Of a stretch of DNA of 34,006 nt, positions 26,391 to 32,590 are shown in pieces (position 1 is the first letter of the stretch; the number at the start of each line of letters is the position of its first letter). Under the pieces are notes generated by a model. The model had not been told where the DNA came from. It saw only the letters and a program-made list of their open reading frames with translations, and made no database searches. Origin of the DNA: Acetobacteraceae bacterium (GTDB lineage Bacteria; Pseudomonadota; Alphaproteobacteria; Acetobacterales; Acetobacteraceae); NCBI GenBank assembly GCA_019750475.1, contig JAIEOO010000186.1:1-34006 (forward strand). Reading direction: 5' to 3'. A program made the position numbers and the translations under genes.

Positions 26391-27158
26391 TCAGCCCGGC
26401 GGGCGGGAGCGGTTAAACAGCAGCGCTCCCCAGGCGGCGGCCGCATCCTCCGTGCACACGCCTGACCCGGTGCGGCCGGCGAGGCGGGGGGCGGTGGCGG
26501 CGATGGCGAGCAGGCCCCCGTTCTCCGGGACGCGGGGATGGGCCAGGCAGACGGCGCCGGCCGCGTCCCACCCGGCCTCGAAGGCCTGGGCCGGGTCGTT
26601 GTCGGGGGCCTGCACGCCGATGCGGTCGTAAATGTCTACCGCCGTGCCGTCCCGCGTCCAGGCGTGGTCGCCGCCATAGGCGCCGCGGAGCAGGTTCACA
26701 CAAGCGGCATGGTAGGGCGCGAGGCGTGTCCGCCCGTCCGGCGCCACCGCCCACGGCCGGTAGCCCATGCGCATGCACTTGCCGACGCCGCCGGAGGAGC
26801 AGGTGAGCGACAGGCCTCCGCTTCCGTCCGAATAGGGGATGGCAAGCCGCCGCCCTTCGGGGTCGGGCGTGCAGAGATCCTGGCGCGTGCCGTCCGGCGC
26901 CAGCACACTGAGCGTGAAGAGCCAGACATCGGGCGCGCGGCTGCCGGCGTCGGGCTCAGCATCCTCAATGCGCAACGTTAGGGGCTGGCCGTCGACCGTC
27001 AGGGAGAGGGTGGCGCCGACAAGGTCCCGCCCGCGGAGCACGGTGCCATCCTGGAGCTCGGCGCGGAAATCCCCGCCATCGGCGCCGAAGTGGCGCAGCG
27101 GTGATTGCGCCCAGGCCGGGGCGGCGGACATCAGCAGGGCGAGGGCGAGCCAGCGCAT
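26391..27158 (-). CDS. Secreted ADYC-like cysteine-rich protein
   Basis: This 255-residue exported protein has a signal peptide (1-18, ending AWAQ) and six cysteines in the mature part (96, 120, 128, 153, 204, 235), suggesting three disulfides. The segment from CMRMGYRPWAV through YHAACVNLLRGAYGGDHAWTRDG to VDIYDRIGVQ fits the ADYC domain as I remember it from myxobacterial proteins. The namesake ADYC is replaced here (R-G-A-Y-G-G-D). ATG 27158 has GGAGAG upstream and gives the signal peptide. It follows the DevC-like gene by 13 bases and probably shares its transcript. Function is unknown. Confidence 0.6.
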   Translation of the reverse strand: MRWLALALLMSAAPAWAQSPLRHFGADGGDFRAELQDGTVLRGRDLVGATLSLTVDGQPLTLRIEDAEPDAGSRAPDVWLFTLSVLAPDGTRQDLCTPDPEGRRLAIPYSDGSGGLSLTCSSGGVGKCMRMGYRPWAVAPDGRTRLAPYHAACVNLLRGAYGGDHAWTRDGTAVDIYDRIGVQAPDNDPAQAFEAGWDAAGAVCLAHPRVPENGGLLAIAATAPRLAGRTGSGVCTEDAAAAWGALLFNRSRPPG

Positions 27159-27171
27159 CGTCGTCTCTCCG

Positions 27172-28368
27172 TCACAGCAGGGCGGCCGGGTCCGCCTGGC
27201 GCAGCTTGGCCGCCGCCATCGCGCCGGAGGCCCCACACATGCCGAAGACCAGCGCGAAGACCATCATCGCGCGCTCGGCCGTGTGGATCATCGGAATTCC
27301 CATCGCGTCGCCGACGAGGCCATACATCCAGACGGCCCCCGCGAAGCCCGGGACGTAGCCGAGGGCCGCCAGCAGCAGCGCCGCTCCCATCACCACCAGC
27401 AGCAGCCGCGGCATCCCGTACCCGATGGCCCGCAGCGTCGCGAATTCGGGGATGTGCGCCGCCACCGCCGAGAACAGGATCTGGTAGACGACGACTAGAC
27501 CGACCACGAGGCCGGTCGCGGCGCCGAAGCCGAAGATGACGCCGATGGGGCTCTCCGCCTCCCAGAAGCGGCGTTCGCGCAGGACGAGTTCGGCCGCCGT
27601 CAGCACCTCCACGTCGCGTGGCAGCAGCGCGCGCAGCCGCGCCTGGACCGCCCTCGCATCGGCGCCCGGTTGGAGCTCAAGCGAGACGAGATCCGCGAGG
27701 GCGGGTGCACGCGGCACGACGCGCCGGAAATTCTCAAAGCTCATCACCACGTTGCCGTCGGCCCCGAAGCTCGCGCCCAGCCGGATCGTGCCGACGACGC
27801 GCATGGCCCGCGGGCCGAGTTGCGCCTCGAACGGGCCCTCGGCCGCGAGGCGGGTAGTGACATCGCCGTATACCTCGGTGGAGGCGGCGTCGAAGGCCAG
27901 CGTGTCCGGCGCCCGGAGGAGGTGGACGATCGGGCCGAGGCCCGGCCAATCCGCGGCCCCCTGGTCGAGGTCGAGGCCGATGACCTGGATCATCCGGCGC
28001 CGCTCCCACCCCTCGCCCGTGTGGGTCGGGTCGCGCCAGGTGAGCATGCCGATGGCGATGGGCGTGGCGCGCAGCACCTCGGGCTCGGCCAGCGCCTGCC
28101 AGCCGCGCGCGCGGGGGAAGGGCTCCGGCCGGAAGGTGGCGGTGGTCGTCGGATGGATCAGGAACAGGTCGCCGCGGAAGGAGGCGAGGAGGCGCACCGC
28201 GGTGTCCAGCAGGCTCGCCTGGAAGCCGAGCTGCATGAGGACGAGCAGCGCCGCGACCGCGACGCCGGCGAGCGCCGCGCCGAGCCGCGCCGGATCGTGC
28301 CGCAGCATCCGCCAGGCGAGCCTGGTGGCGAGATGCGCGGCCACCGGCAGGGCGGGGCCGCGCGGCAT
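27172..28368 (-). CDS. DevC-type ABC transporter permease
   Basis: This 398-residue protein has the MacB/FtsX-like permease architecture of DevC. There is one membrane helix near residues 32-52, a large periplasmic domain (about 55-275), and three helices at the C-terminus (about 280-390), including FSAVAAHIPEFATLRAIGYG. DevC works with an ATPase (DevA) and an adaptor (DevB) in export across the envelope; neither is nearby, so its partners must be elsewhere. The ATG lies two bases after the small membrane peptide gene and has no ribosome site, so it is probably translated by coupling. Confidence 0.8.
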   Translation of the reverse strand: MPRGPALPVAAHLATRLAWRMLRHDPARLGAALAGVAVAALLVLMQLGFQASLLDTAVRLLASFRGDLFLIHPTTTATFRPEPFPRARGWQALAEPEVLRATPIAIGMLTWRDPTHTGEGWERRRMIQVIGLDLDQGAADWPGLGPIVHLLRAPDTLAFDAASTEVYGDVTTRLAAEGPFEAQLGPRAMRVVGTIRLGASFGADGNVVMSFENFRRVVPRAPALADLVSLELQPGADARAVQARLRALLPRDVEVLTAAELVLRERRFWEAESPIGVIFGFGAATGLVVGLVVVYQILFSAVAAHIPEFATLRAIGYGMPRLLLVVMGAALLLAALGYVPGFAGAVWMYGLVGDAMGIPMIHTAERAMMVFALVFGMCGASGAMAAAKLRQADPAALL

Positions 28369-28370
28369 GC

Positions 28371-28487
28371 TCAGAACAGCCGAGCCGGGCGAAGCTGCGC
28401 GGCCATCTCATCGCGGCGGCATTCCAGCGCGTCGCGCGGAAAGGCCGCGAGGGCGAGCAGGCCGAGCAGGAACAGGGCGAGCAGCAT
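28371..28487 (-). CDS. 38-residue membrane peptide, module copy A
   Basis: A short gene read directly from the sequence. Residues 1-16 are strongly hydrophobic (MLLALFLLGLLALAAF) and the rest is a charged amphipathic tail (PRDALECRRDEMAAQL). ATG 28487 has GGAG eight bases upstream. It is 28 of 38 identical to the peptide at 29934-30053 and has the same neighbours and spacing, which argues for real selection on the protein. The family is not recognised; the topology suggests a single inner-membrane helix with the tail on one side. Confidence 0.65.
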   Translation of the reverse strand: MLLALFLLGLLALAAFPRDALECRRDEMAAQLRPARLF

Positions 28488-28502
28488 GGCGGCGTCTCCG
28501 GC

Positions 28503-28525
28503 GGACGGGGCGACGTGCCCCGCCC
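28503..28525 (-). other. Conserved intercistronic hairpin, module copy A
   Basis: A 9-bp stem (28503-28511 with 28517-28525, one G-U pair as RNA) and a 5-base loop lie in the 50-base gap between the repeat-protein gene and the membrane-peptide gene. The same hairpin occurs in copy B at 30069-30091, with a changed loop and a changed but still paired stem position. Confidence 0.55.
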
Positions 28526-28537
28526 GGTGGTGGCGGA

Positions 28538-28732
28538 TCAGCGGGGGGGCAGCGTGACGCCTTCGACCGTCACCTGCGCGGCGCTGGACTGCGTGCCATT
28601 CTTCTTGATTCCATTCTCGGCGGCGCCGTTGATCTTCACACCGTTGAGATGCAAGCCGTTCGTCATGATCCCCGCCTCGGCCGGCACTGCGGCGAGGGCG
28701 AGGAGGGCAGCGGCGAAGGCGATGCGGGTCAT
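28538..28732 (-). CDS. Exported N-G pentapeptide-repeat protein, module copy A
   Basis: This 64-residue protein has AAGGAGA upstream of ATG 28732. Residues 1-20 are a signal peptide ending AEA. The mature part has five N-G units with a five-residue period: NGLHL, NGVKI, NGAAE, NGIKK and a final NG. The end (AAQVTVEGVTLPPR) matches the end of copy B in 11 of 14 positions. The period equals that of pentapeptide-repeat proteins, but the consensus differs from A(D/N)LXX because glycine follows the asparagine. Function is unknown. Confidence 0.7.
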   Translation of the reverse strand: MTRIAFAAALLALAAVPAEAGIMTNGLHLNGVKINGAAENGIKKNGTQSSAAQVTVEGVTLPPR

Positions 28733-28809
28733 GTCGGTTTCTCCTTGGCTTCCTCGCCGGCGGAGCCATTCCGTCCGGCGCGGAGGGACCATGCCGCTTC
28801 CCCGCTCCG

Positions 28810-28878
28810 CACCGGGAGATGCTTCGCCCCGCGCCGGGATGCGCATCGCCACGCACCGGGTGGTGCGGGGCGATGCGC
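28810..28878. promoter_or_regulatory. Repeat-rich candidate operator upstream of copy A repeat gene
   Basis: Three CRCCGGG-led units start at 28810, 28832 and 28854, exactly 22 bases apart. The first two agree in 16 of 22 positions. A 17-bp inverted repeat with one mismatch (28841-28857 with 28862-28878) covers the last two. The word GATGC or its complement occurs four times. The region is in the 151-base gap after the regulator gene and ends a few bases before its stop, so the inverted repeat may also end that transcript. Confidence 0.45.
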
Positions 28879-28883
28879 GTCCG

Positions 28884-29885
28884 TCACGCACCCACCAGCC
28901 CATCCAGCGCCGGGGCGAAGGCCGCGCGCACGGCCAACACCGCGTCGCGCAGCGCCGCGCGCTCCGGCGGCAGGTTGCGCACGCCGATTTCGTATTCCGC
29001 CATCAGGAATGGCGTGGTGTCGGGGTGGATCAGCGTGCCCATGGGGGAGCTGGGCGATTGGAAGGCCGCGGCCAGCGCGGCAGGCAGGCGCTCGTGCCAG
29101 CCTTCCTCGTTCAGTTGCTCGACATAGGTGCCGGCGGCCCAGAAGCGCCGATCGCCCTTGGCCCAATCCGGCTCCGGCGGGCCGAGGCGCAGCAGCAGCA
29201 TCCGGCCCGCAAAGGGCTGATCCGCCCGGGAGCCCATGGGATGCATGATGATGCCGTCCATCAGCGCCGTGCGGCGCTCCGTCCCCACGCAGAGCACGGC
29301 GCCGAAGGTGCGGTTCCGACGCGGGGCGGAGTTGGCCATGAAGAAATGCGTGCCGGTGGCGAAGATCGGCCCGCTGCGGCCCAGCCGCCCGGGGCCCGAG
29401 GCGCCGTTGCGGAACCGCGCCTCCAGCCCATCCGGCCCGCGCCAGATCTCGCCGATGGCGGCGCCGATGCCGTTGCCGAGATGCAGGTTGGCATAGAAGT
29501 TCACCCACAAGCCGGCGAACCGGTCCTCGAGGTCGTCGAGATGCGGTTCGGTCCATTCCCGCGCCTCCGCCAGGAACATGCCGAGCGACCCCGGGCGATG
29601 GGCGTCCGGTCGGTCCGGCATCGCGGCGGGCAGGCCGACCAGCGCGGCGAATGCGTCCTCCGGCCCCTCGAAGGCGGCGCGGGAGAAGCCCGGCACACGC
29701 TCGCCGATGAGCGCCGATAGCGCCGTCAGGTTGTGGTCCGACGGGCGCATCGCGCCCGAGGCCCAGCGCGTGACGACCGACTTGTCGAGGCCGAGGCGCT
29801 GCGCCACCAGCGCACGCGACAGGTTGGCGCGCCCGAGGGCAAGGCGCAGGCGCTCCGCGAAACGGCTCGACTCGGGTGCTGCCAT
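28884..29885 (-). CDS. Helix-turn-helix regulator, module copy A
   Basis: This 333-residue protein has an Xre-like helix-turn-helix at about residues 23-50 (LSRALVAQRLGLDKSVVTRWASG). The first about 90 residues align closely with the copy B regulator. The remaining about 240 residues form an unrecognised domain (for example GLWVNFYANLHLGNGIG and RRNRTFGAVLCVGTERRTALMDGI), presumably for sensing or oligomerisation. ATG 29885 lies 48 bases after the copy B membrane-peptide gene, so it may be co-transcribed from copy B. It is expected to act on the copy A repeat-gene promoter. Confidence 0.75.
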   Translation of the reverse strand: MAAPESSRFAERLRLALGRANLSRALVAQRLGLDKSVVTRWASGAMRPSDHNLTALSALIGERVPGFSRAAFEGPEDAFAALVGLPAAMPDRPDAHRPGSLGMFLAEAREWTEPHLDDLEDRFAGLWVNFYANLHLGNGIGAAIGEIWRGPDGLEARFRNGASGPGRLGRSGPIFATGTHFFMANSAPRRNRTFGAVLCVGTERRTALMDGIIMHPMGSRADQPFAGRMLLLRLGPPEPDWAKGDRRFWAAGTYVEQLNEEGWHERLPAALAAAFQSPSSPMGTLIHPDTTPFLMAEYEIGVRNLPPERAALRDAVLAVRAAFAPALDGLVGA

Positions 29886-29933
29886 GGGGTGGCATCATGG
29901 CCGCGCCTCCGTTCCGGCTTCAAGCGCGCCGCG

Positions 29934-30053
29934 TCACCTCAGCAGCCGCGGCGGGGGCAGTTGCGCGGCCAGCTCGTCGCGGCGGCGTTCCAGCGCATCG
30001 CGTGGAGGGGCGGCGAGCGCCGCGAGGGCGAGAAGGGCGAGGGTGAGCAGCAT
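29934..30053 (-). CDS. 39-residue membrane peptide, module copy B
   Basis: This is the partner of the peptide at 28371. A hydrophobic segment (residues 1-16, MLLTLALLALAALAAP) is followed by a charged tail (PRDALERRRDELAAQL). ATG 30053 has GGAG upstream at the same spacing as copy A. Most changes between the two copies are conservative (M/L, G/A, F/A) and the RRDE-AAQL core is fixed. No named family is recognised. Confidence 0.65.
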   Translation of the reverse strand: MLLTLALLALAALAAPPRDALERRRDELAAQLPPPRLLR

Positions 30054-30068
30054 GGGGGCGTCTCCGAC

Positions 30069-30091
30069 GGGCGGGGCACGGGGCCCCGCCC
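30069..30091 (-). other. Conserved intercistronic hairpin, module copy B
   Basis: A perfect 9-bp stem (30069-30077 with 30083-30091) and a 5-base loop lie in the 50-base gap between the repeat-protein gene and the membrane-peptide gene, at the same place as in copy A. There is no T-run, so it is not a typical terminator. Confidence 0.55.
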
Positions 30092-30103
30092 GGTTGCGAG
30101 GGC

Positions 30104-30331
30104 TCAGCGGGCGGGAAGCGTGATGCCCTCGACCGTCACCTGAGTGGCGCCGGAGTGGACGCCGTTGATGGCCAAGCCATTCACCCTGAAGCCGTTCAGC
30201 GCCAGGCCGTTCGCCCTGACCCCATTCAGGGACACGCCGTTGAGCGCGAGGCCATTGAGCGTCCACGCGGCCTGGGCCGGCACGGCGAAGGTCGCGGCGA
30301 CGAGGGTCATGGCAGCGGCGATGCGGATCAT
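30104..30331 (-). CDS. Exported N-G pentapeptide-repeat protein, module copy B
   Basis: This 75-residue protein starts at ATG 30331 with GAGGAGA upstream. The signal peptide is residues 1-21 (ending PAQA). The mature part has seven perfect five-residue units of consensus [LAVI]-N-G-[LVF]-x ([35 protein letters not shown]). The end ([14 protein letters not shown]) is shared with copy A. The regular period suggests a short beta-solenoid, exported to the periplasm or beyond. It is longer and more regular than copy A, whose repeats look partly eroded. Confidence 0.72.
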   Translation of the reverse strand: MIRIAAAMTLVAATFAVPAQAAWTLNGLALNGVSLNGVRANGLALNGFRVNGLAINGVHSGATQVTVEGITLPAR

Positions 30332-30344
30332 GGGAAGTCTCCTC

Positions 30345-30369
30345 GGGATCTCGCCGCTGGGGAGATCCC
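30345..30369 (-). promoter_or_regulatory. 5' leader hairpin before copy B repeat gene
   Basis: A perfect 8-bp inverted repeat (GGGATCTC 30345-30352 with GAGATCCC 30362-30369, 9-base centre) lies 13 bases upstream of the ATG. It touches the ribosome-binding region (GAGGAGA), so it could control translation. Copy A has no equal hairpin here. Confidence 0.4.
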
Positions 30370-30428
30370 GACGGCTGAACGGACCATGCCCGCCGCGCCG
30401 ATCTTCAGGCAGATGCACCGGCGCGCAT

Positions 30429-30469
30429 GTCACGACACCTCGTGACGCATTGTCATGCACCGTGATGCA
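30429..30469. promoter_or_regulatory. Candidate operator array upstream of copy B repeat gene
   Basis: A perfect 7-bp dyad (GTCACGA 30429-30435 with TCGTGAC 30440-30446, 4-base centre) is followed by three tandem heptamers TGACGCA, TCATGCA and TGATGCA at 30443, 30453 and 30463. Their period is exactly 10 bases, one helical turn. It is inside the 212-base gap between the copy B regulator and repeat genes, about 100 bases upstream of the latter's start. Confidence 0.5.
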
Positions 30470-30543
30470 CAAGCGGTGCGGCCAGCATATTGGACGGGCC
30501 GATCAACCCTCGGGCCATGCGGCCCCTCGGCCATTGCGTCCCC

Positions 30544-31485
30544 TCAGCCGCGAAGCAGCTCCCGCATCCGCGCGACCAGCGCCGCCTGGGGCGCGCTCTC
30601 GGCGTGGGCAAGTTCGGGTTCGGTGCGGGCCCAGCTCTCGTCGGCGGTCACGCGCAGCCGCTGGGACGGCAGCGGCGCGGCGAAGGCCGCGACGGTCTCG
30701 GCCGGCAGCATGGTTTCCCAACCGGCGTCGGTGCACCGGTTCACCCGCTCGACCGTCGCGGCGAAGGCCGGATCATCCACCTCATCGCCGATGCGGATGA
30801 GCATGCAGCGCGCCGCTGCGGCCGCGGCGTCGAGCCCGCCATCGCGCATGCAGATCAGCCCGTCCAGGATGGCCAGCCGGTGCTCGACCTTCGTGTTGAG
30901 CAACAGGAAGCCCAGGCTGTCCCGGCGCCTGACCGCCGCCATGTAGGCGTAGATGCGACCATGCAGCGCGAAGGCGAGCCCGCGGCCGTGCACGGCGACG
31001 CCGTTGGTGAATTCGAGGATCATGGCCGCGCCGCCCGGCGGCAGGACGATGCGCGCGGCATAGGCGTAGAGCCGCGCGAGCCGGCTCACGCCGTGATACA
31101 GCATCACGTAGCGACCGCCGTTCACGGCGATGCTCTGCTCCAGCAAGCCGGCGCTCTCCTCGAGCGCGAGGGGCAAGGGCGACCCTTCGAGCACCGCATC
31201 CGCGGGCCGCGCCGGGACTGCTGCCGCAAGCCCGAGGCGTTCGCGGAAGGCAGCGAGAGGCAGGTCCCAGTCGGCGCGGGAAAAGCCGGCGATCCGGCCG
31301 GAGAGACGCTCCGACAGGACGGAGAGCGAATGGTCGGCCGGGCGGACGCTGCCCGAGAGCCAGCGCGCGATGATCGACTTGTCCACGCCGGTGGCTTGTG
31401 CCGCCTGCGCGCGCGACAGATTGGCCCGAGCGAGCGCTAAGTGGAGCTTCTCCCCAAAAGCTTCGATCTCCGTTCCGCGTGCCAT
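30544..31485 (-). CDS. Helix-turn-helix regulator, module copy B
   Basis: This 313-residue paralogue of the copy A regulator has its helix-turn-helix at about residues 24-51 (LSRAQAAQATGVDKSIIARWLSG), followed by RPADHSLSVLSERLSGRIAGFSR, which copy A shares. The C-terminal about 220 residues differ from copy A (for example GGRYVMLYHGVSRLARLYAY and GRGLAFALHGRIYAYMAAV), so the two regulators may sense different signals. ATG 31485 has no Shine-Dalgarno. The gene is divergent from the metal-import operon, with 145 bases between the start sites. Confidence 0.75.
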   Translation of the reverse strand: MARGTEIEAFGEKLHLALARANLSRAQAAQATGVDKSIIARWLSGSVRPADHSLSVLSERLSGRIAGFSRADWDLPLAAFRERLGLAAAVPARPADAVLEGSPLPLALEESAGLLEQSIAVNGGRYVMLYHGVSRLARLYAYAARIVLPPGGAAMILEFTNGVAVHGRGLAFALHGRIYAYMAAVRRRDSLGFLLLNTKVEHRLAILDGLICMRDGGLDAAAAAARCMLIRIGDEVDDPAFAATVERVNRCTDAGWETMLPAETVAAFAAPLPSQRLRVTADESWARTEPELAHAESAPQAALVARMRELLRG

Positions 31486-31590
31486 CGTTCTGGAGAAGAC
31501 AGGTTCCCGCGAGACCCTTCAAGCCTCGAAAGGTCATCCGTTGGCGATGGGCAGCCACCCCTGTTGACGTTCTGAGCCAGCATCGCAACT

Positions 31591-31647
31591 TTCAGCCCAA
31601 GCCCTTGATTTTGCTTGAAGGACTGAAAAGCTGAATACCTGTTCAGC
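31591..31647 (+). promoter_or_regulatory. Alternative hairpin region at the start of the metal-import operon
   Basis: GCTGAA (31630-31635) can pair either with TTCAGC upstream (31591-31596) or with TTCAGC downstream (31642-31647). The latter gives a 6-bp hairpin around the proposed CTG start. The ribosome site GAAGGA (31617-31622) lies between. A TTGACG at 31564 could be a -35 box, but the -10 is poor. Zinc or manganese control of this operon is expected, yet no known Zur or MntR box was recognised. Confidence 0.35.
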
Positions 31648-32590
31648 CATCGCTCGCCGCGCGCTCCTCGCCGCCGCGCTGCTGCCGGCGCCGGCGCTTG
31701 CCCAAAGCGGCGCCGTGGCGCGCCGGCCGCTCGTCCTCTCCACCGTCGGCATGGTGGGCGACTTGGCGCGCGCCATCGGCGGGGAGGCGATCCAGGCCGA
31801 GACGCTGATCGGCGAGGGCGTGGACCCCCACCTGTTCCGCCCCACGCGCGCCGATATCGCCCGGATCCTGCGCGCCGACGCCGTGTTCCTGAACGGCCAC
31901 CGGCTGGAAGGCCGCATGGGCGACGTGCTGGAGCGCGCGCGGGCCACGGGCAAGCCCGTGGTCGCCGTCGCGGAGGCCCTGCCCCGCGCCCGGCTGCGCG
32001 CCCATCCCGACTACCCGGACGCGGCCGATCCGCATGCCTGGATGGACCCGGTGCTCTGGGCCGAGGCCGCGGGCGCCGTCGCCGAGGCCATCGCGCAGCT
32101 CGTGCCGGGCCATGACACCACCGCCCCGCTGGCGGCGCTGCGCGGCCGCCTGGCCGCCCTCGACGCCTATGCGGAGCGCGCCTTCGCGCCCATCCCGCGC
32201 GAGCGCCGCGTGCTGGTCACGGCACATGACGCCTTCGCCTATTTCGGCGCGCGCTATGCCTTCCAGGTCGAGAGCATCCAGGGCCTCTCGACCGAGGCCG
32301 AGGCCAACCTCTCGCGCATCGAGGCGCTGGTGCGGCTCCTGGTGGACCGGCAGGTCCCGGCCGTCTTCGCCGAGACCTCGGTGCCCGACCGCGCGGTGCG
32401 CGCCCTCATCGAGGGCGCGGGCGCGCGCGGGCAGCGCGTGGCGCTGGGCGGGCAACTCTTCTCCGACAGCATGGGCCGGCCGGGGAGCTATCGCGGCACC
32501 TATGAGGGCATGCTGGACCACAACGTCACCATCATCGCCCGCGCCTTGGGCGGGGAGGCGCCCGAACGCGGGCTGCACGGCCGGCTGTGA
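31631..32590 (+). CDS. TroA/ZnuA-type metal-binding periplasmic protein
   Basis: This is the substrate-binding protein of a Zn/Mn ABC importer, 319 residues if started at CTG 31631. Metal ligands are H67 (GVDPHLFRPT), H135 (DPHAWMDP), H199 (VTAHDAFAYF) and D279 (LFSDSMG). Three His plus Asp is the TroA/ZnuA pattern, not the Glu-containing PsaA one. The frame encodes a signal peptide (ARRALLAAALLPAPALAQ) upstream of the first standard start, GTG 31715, which would remove it. CTG 31631 has GAAGGA eight bases upstream; ATC 31649 is another option. The stop overlaps the ATPase start as GTGA. Confidence 0.87.
   Translation: MNTCSAIARRALLAAALLPAPALAQSGAVARRPLVLSTVGMVGDLARAIGGEAIQAETLIGEGVDPHLFRPTRADIARILRADAVFLNGHRLEGRMGDVLERARATGKPVVAVAEALPRARLRAHPDYPDAADPHAWMDPVLWAEAAGAVAEAIAQLVPGHDTTAPLAALRGRLAALDAYAERAFAPIPRERRVLVTAHDAFAYFGARYAFQVESIQGLSTEAEANLSRIEALVRLLVDRQVPAVFAETSVPDRAVRALIEGAGARGQRVALGGQLFSDSMGRPGSYRGTYEGMLDHNVTIIARALGGEAPERGLHGRL

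Noticed and set aside
30104-30331. A possible CRISPR or minisatellite, because of repeated AACGG words
   Set aside because: The units are 15 bases in codon phase, vary at wobble positions and encode the N-G repeat, so they are a protein repeat.
31715-32590. GTG 31715 as the start of the metal-binding protein
   Set aside because: It removes the clear signal peptide encoded just upstream in the same frame.
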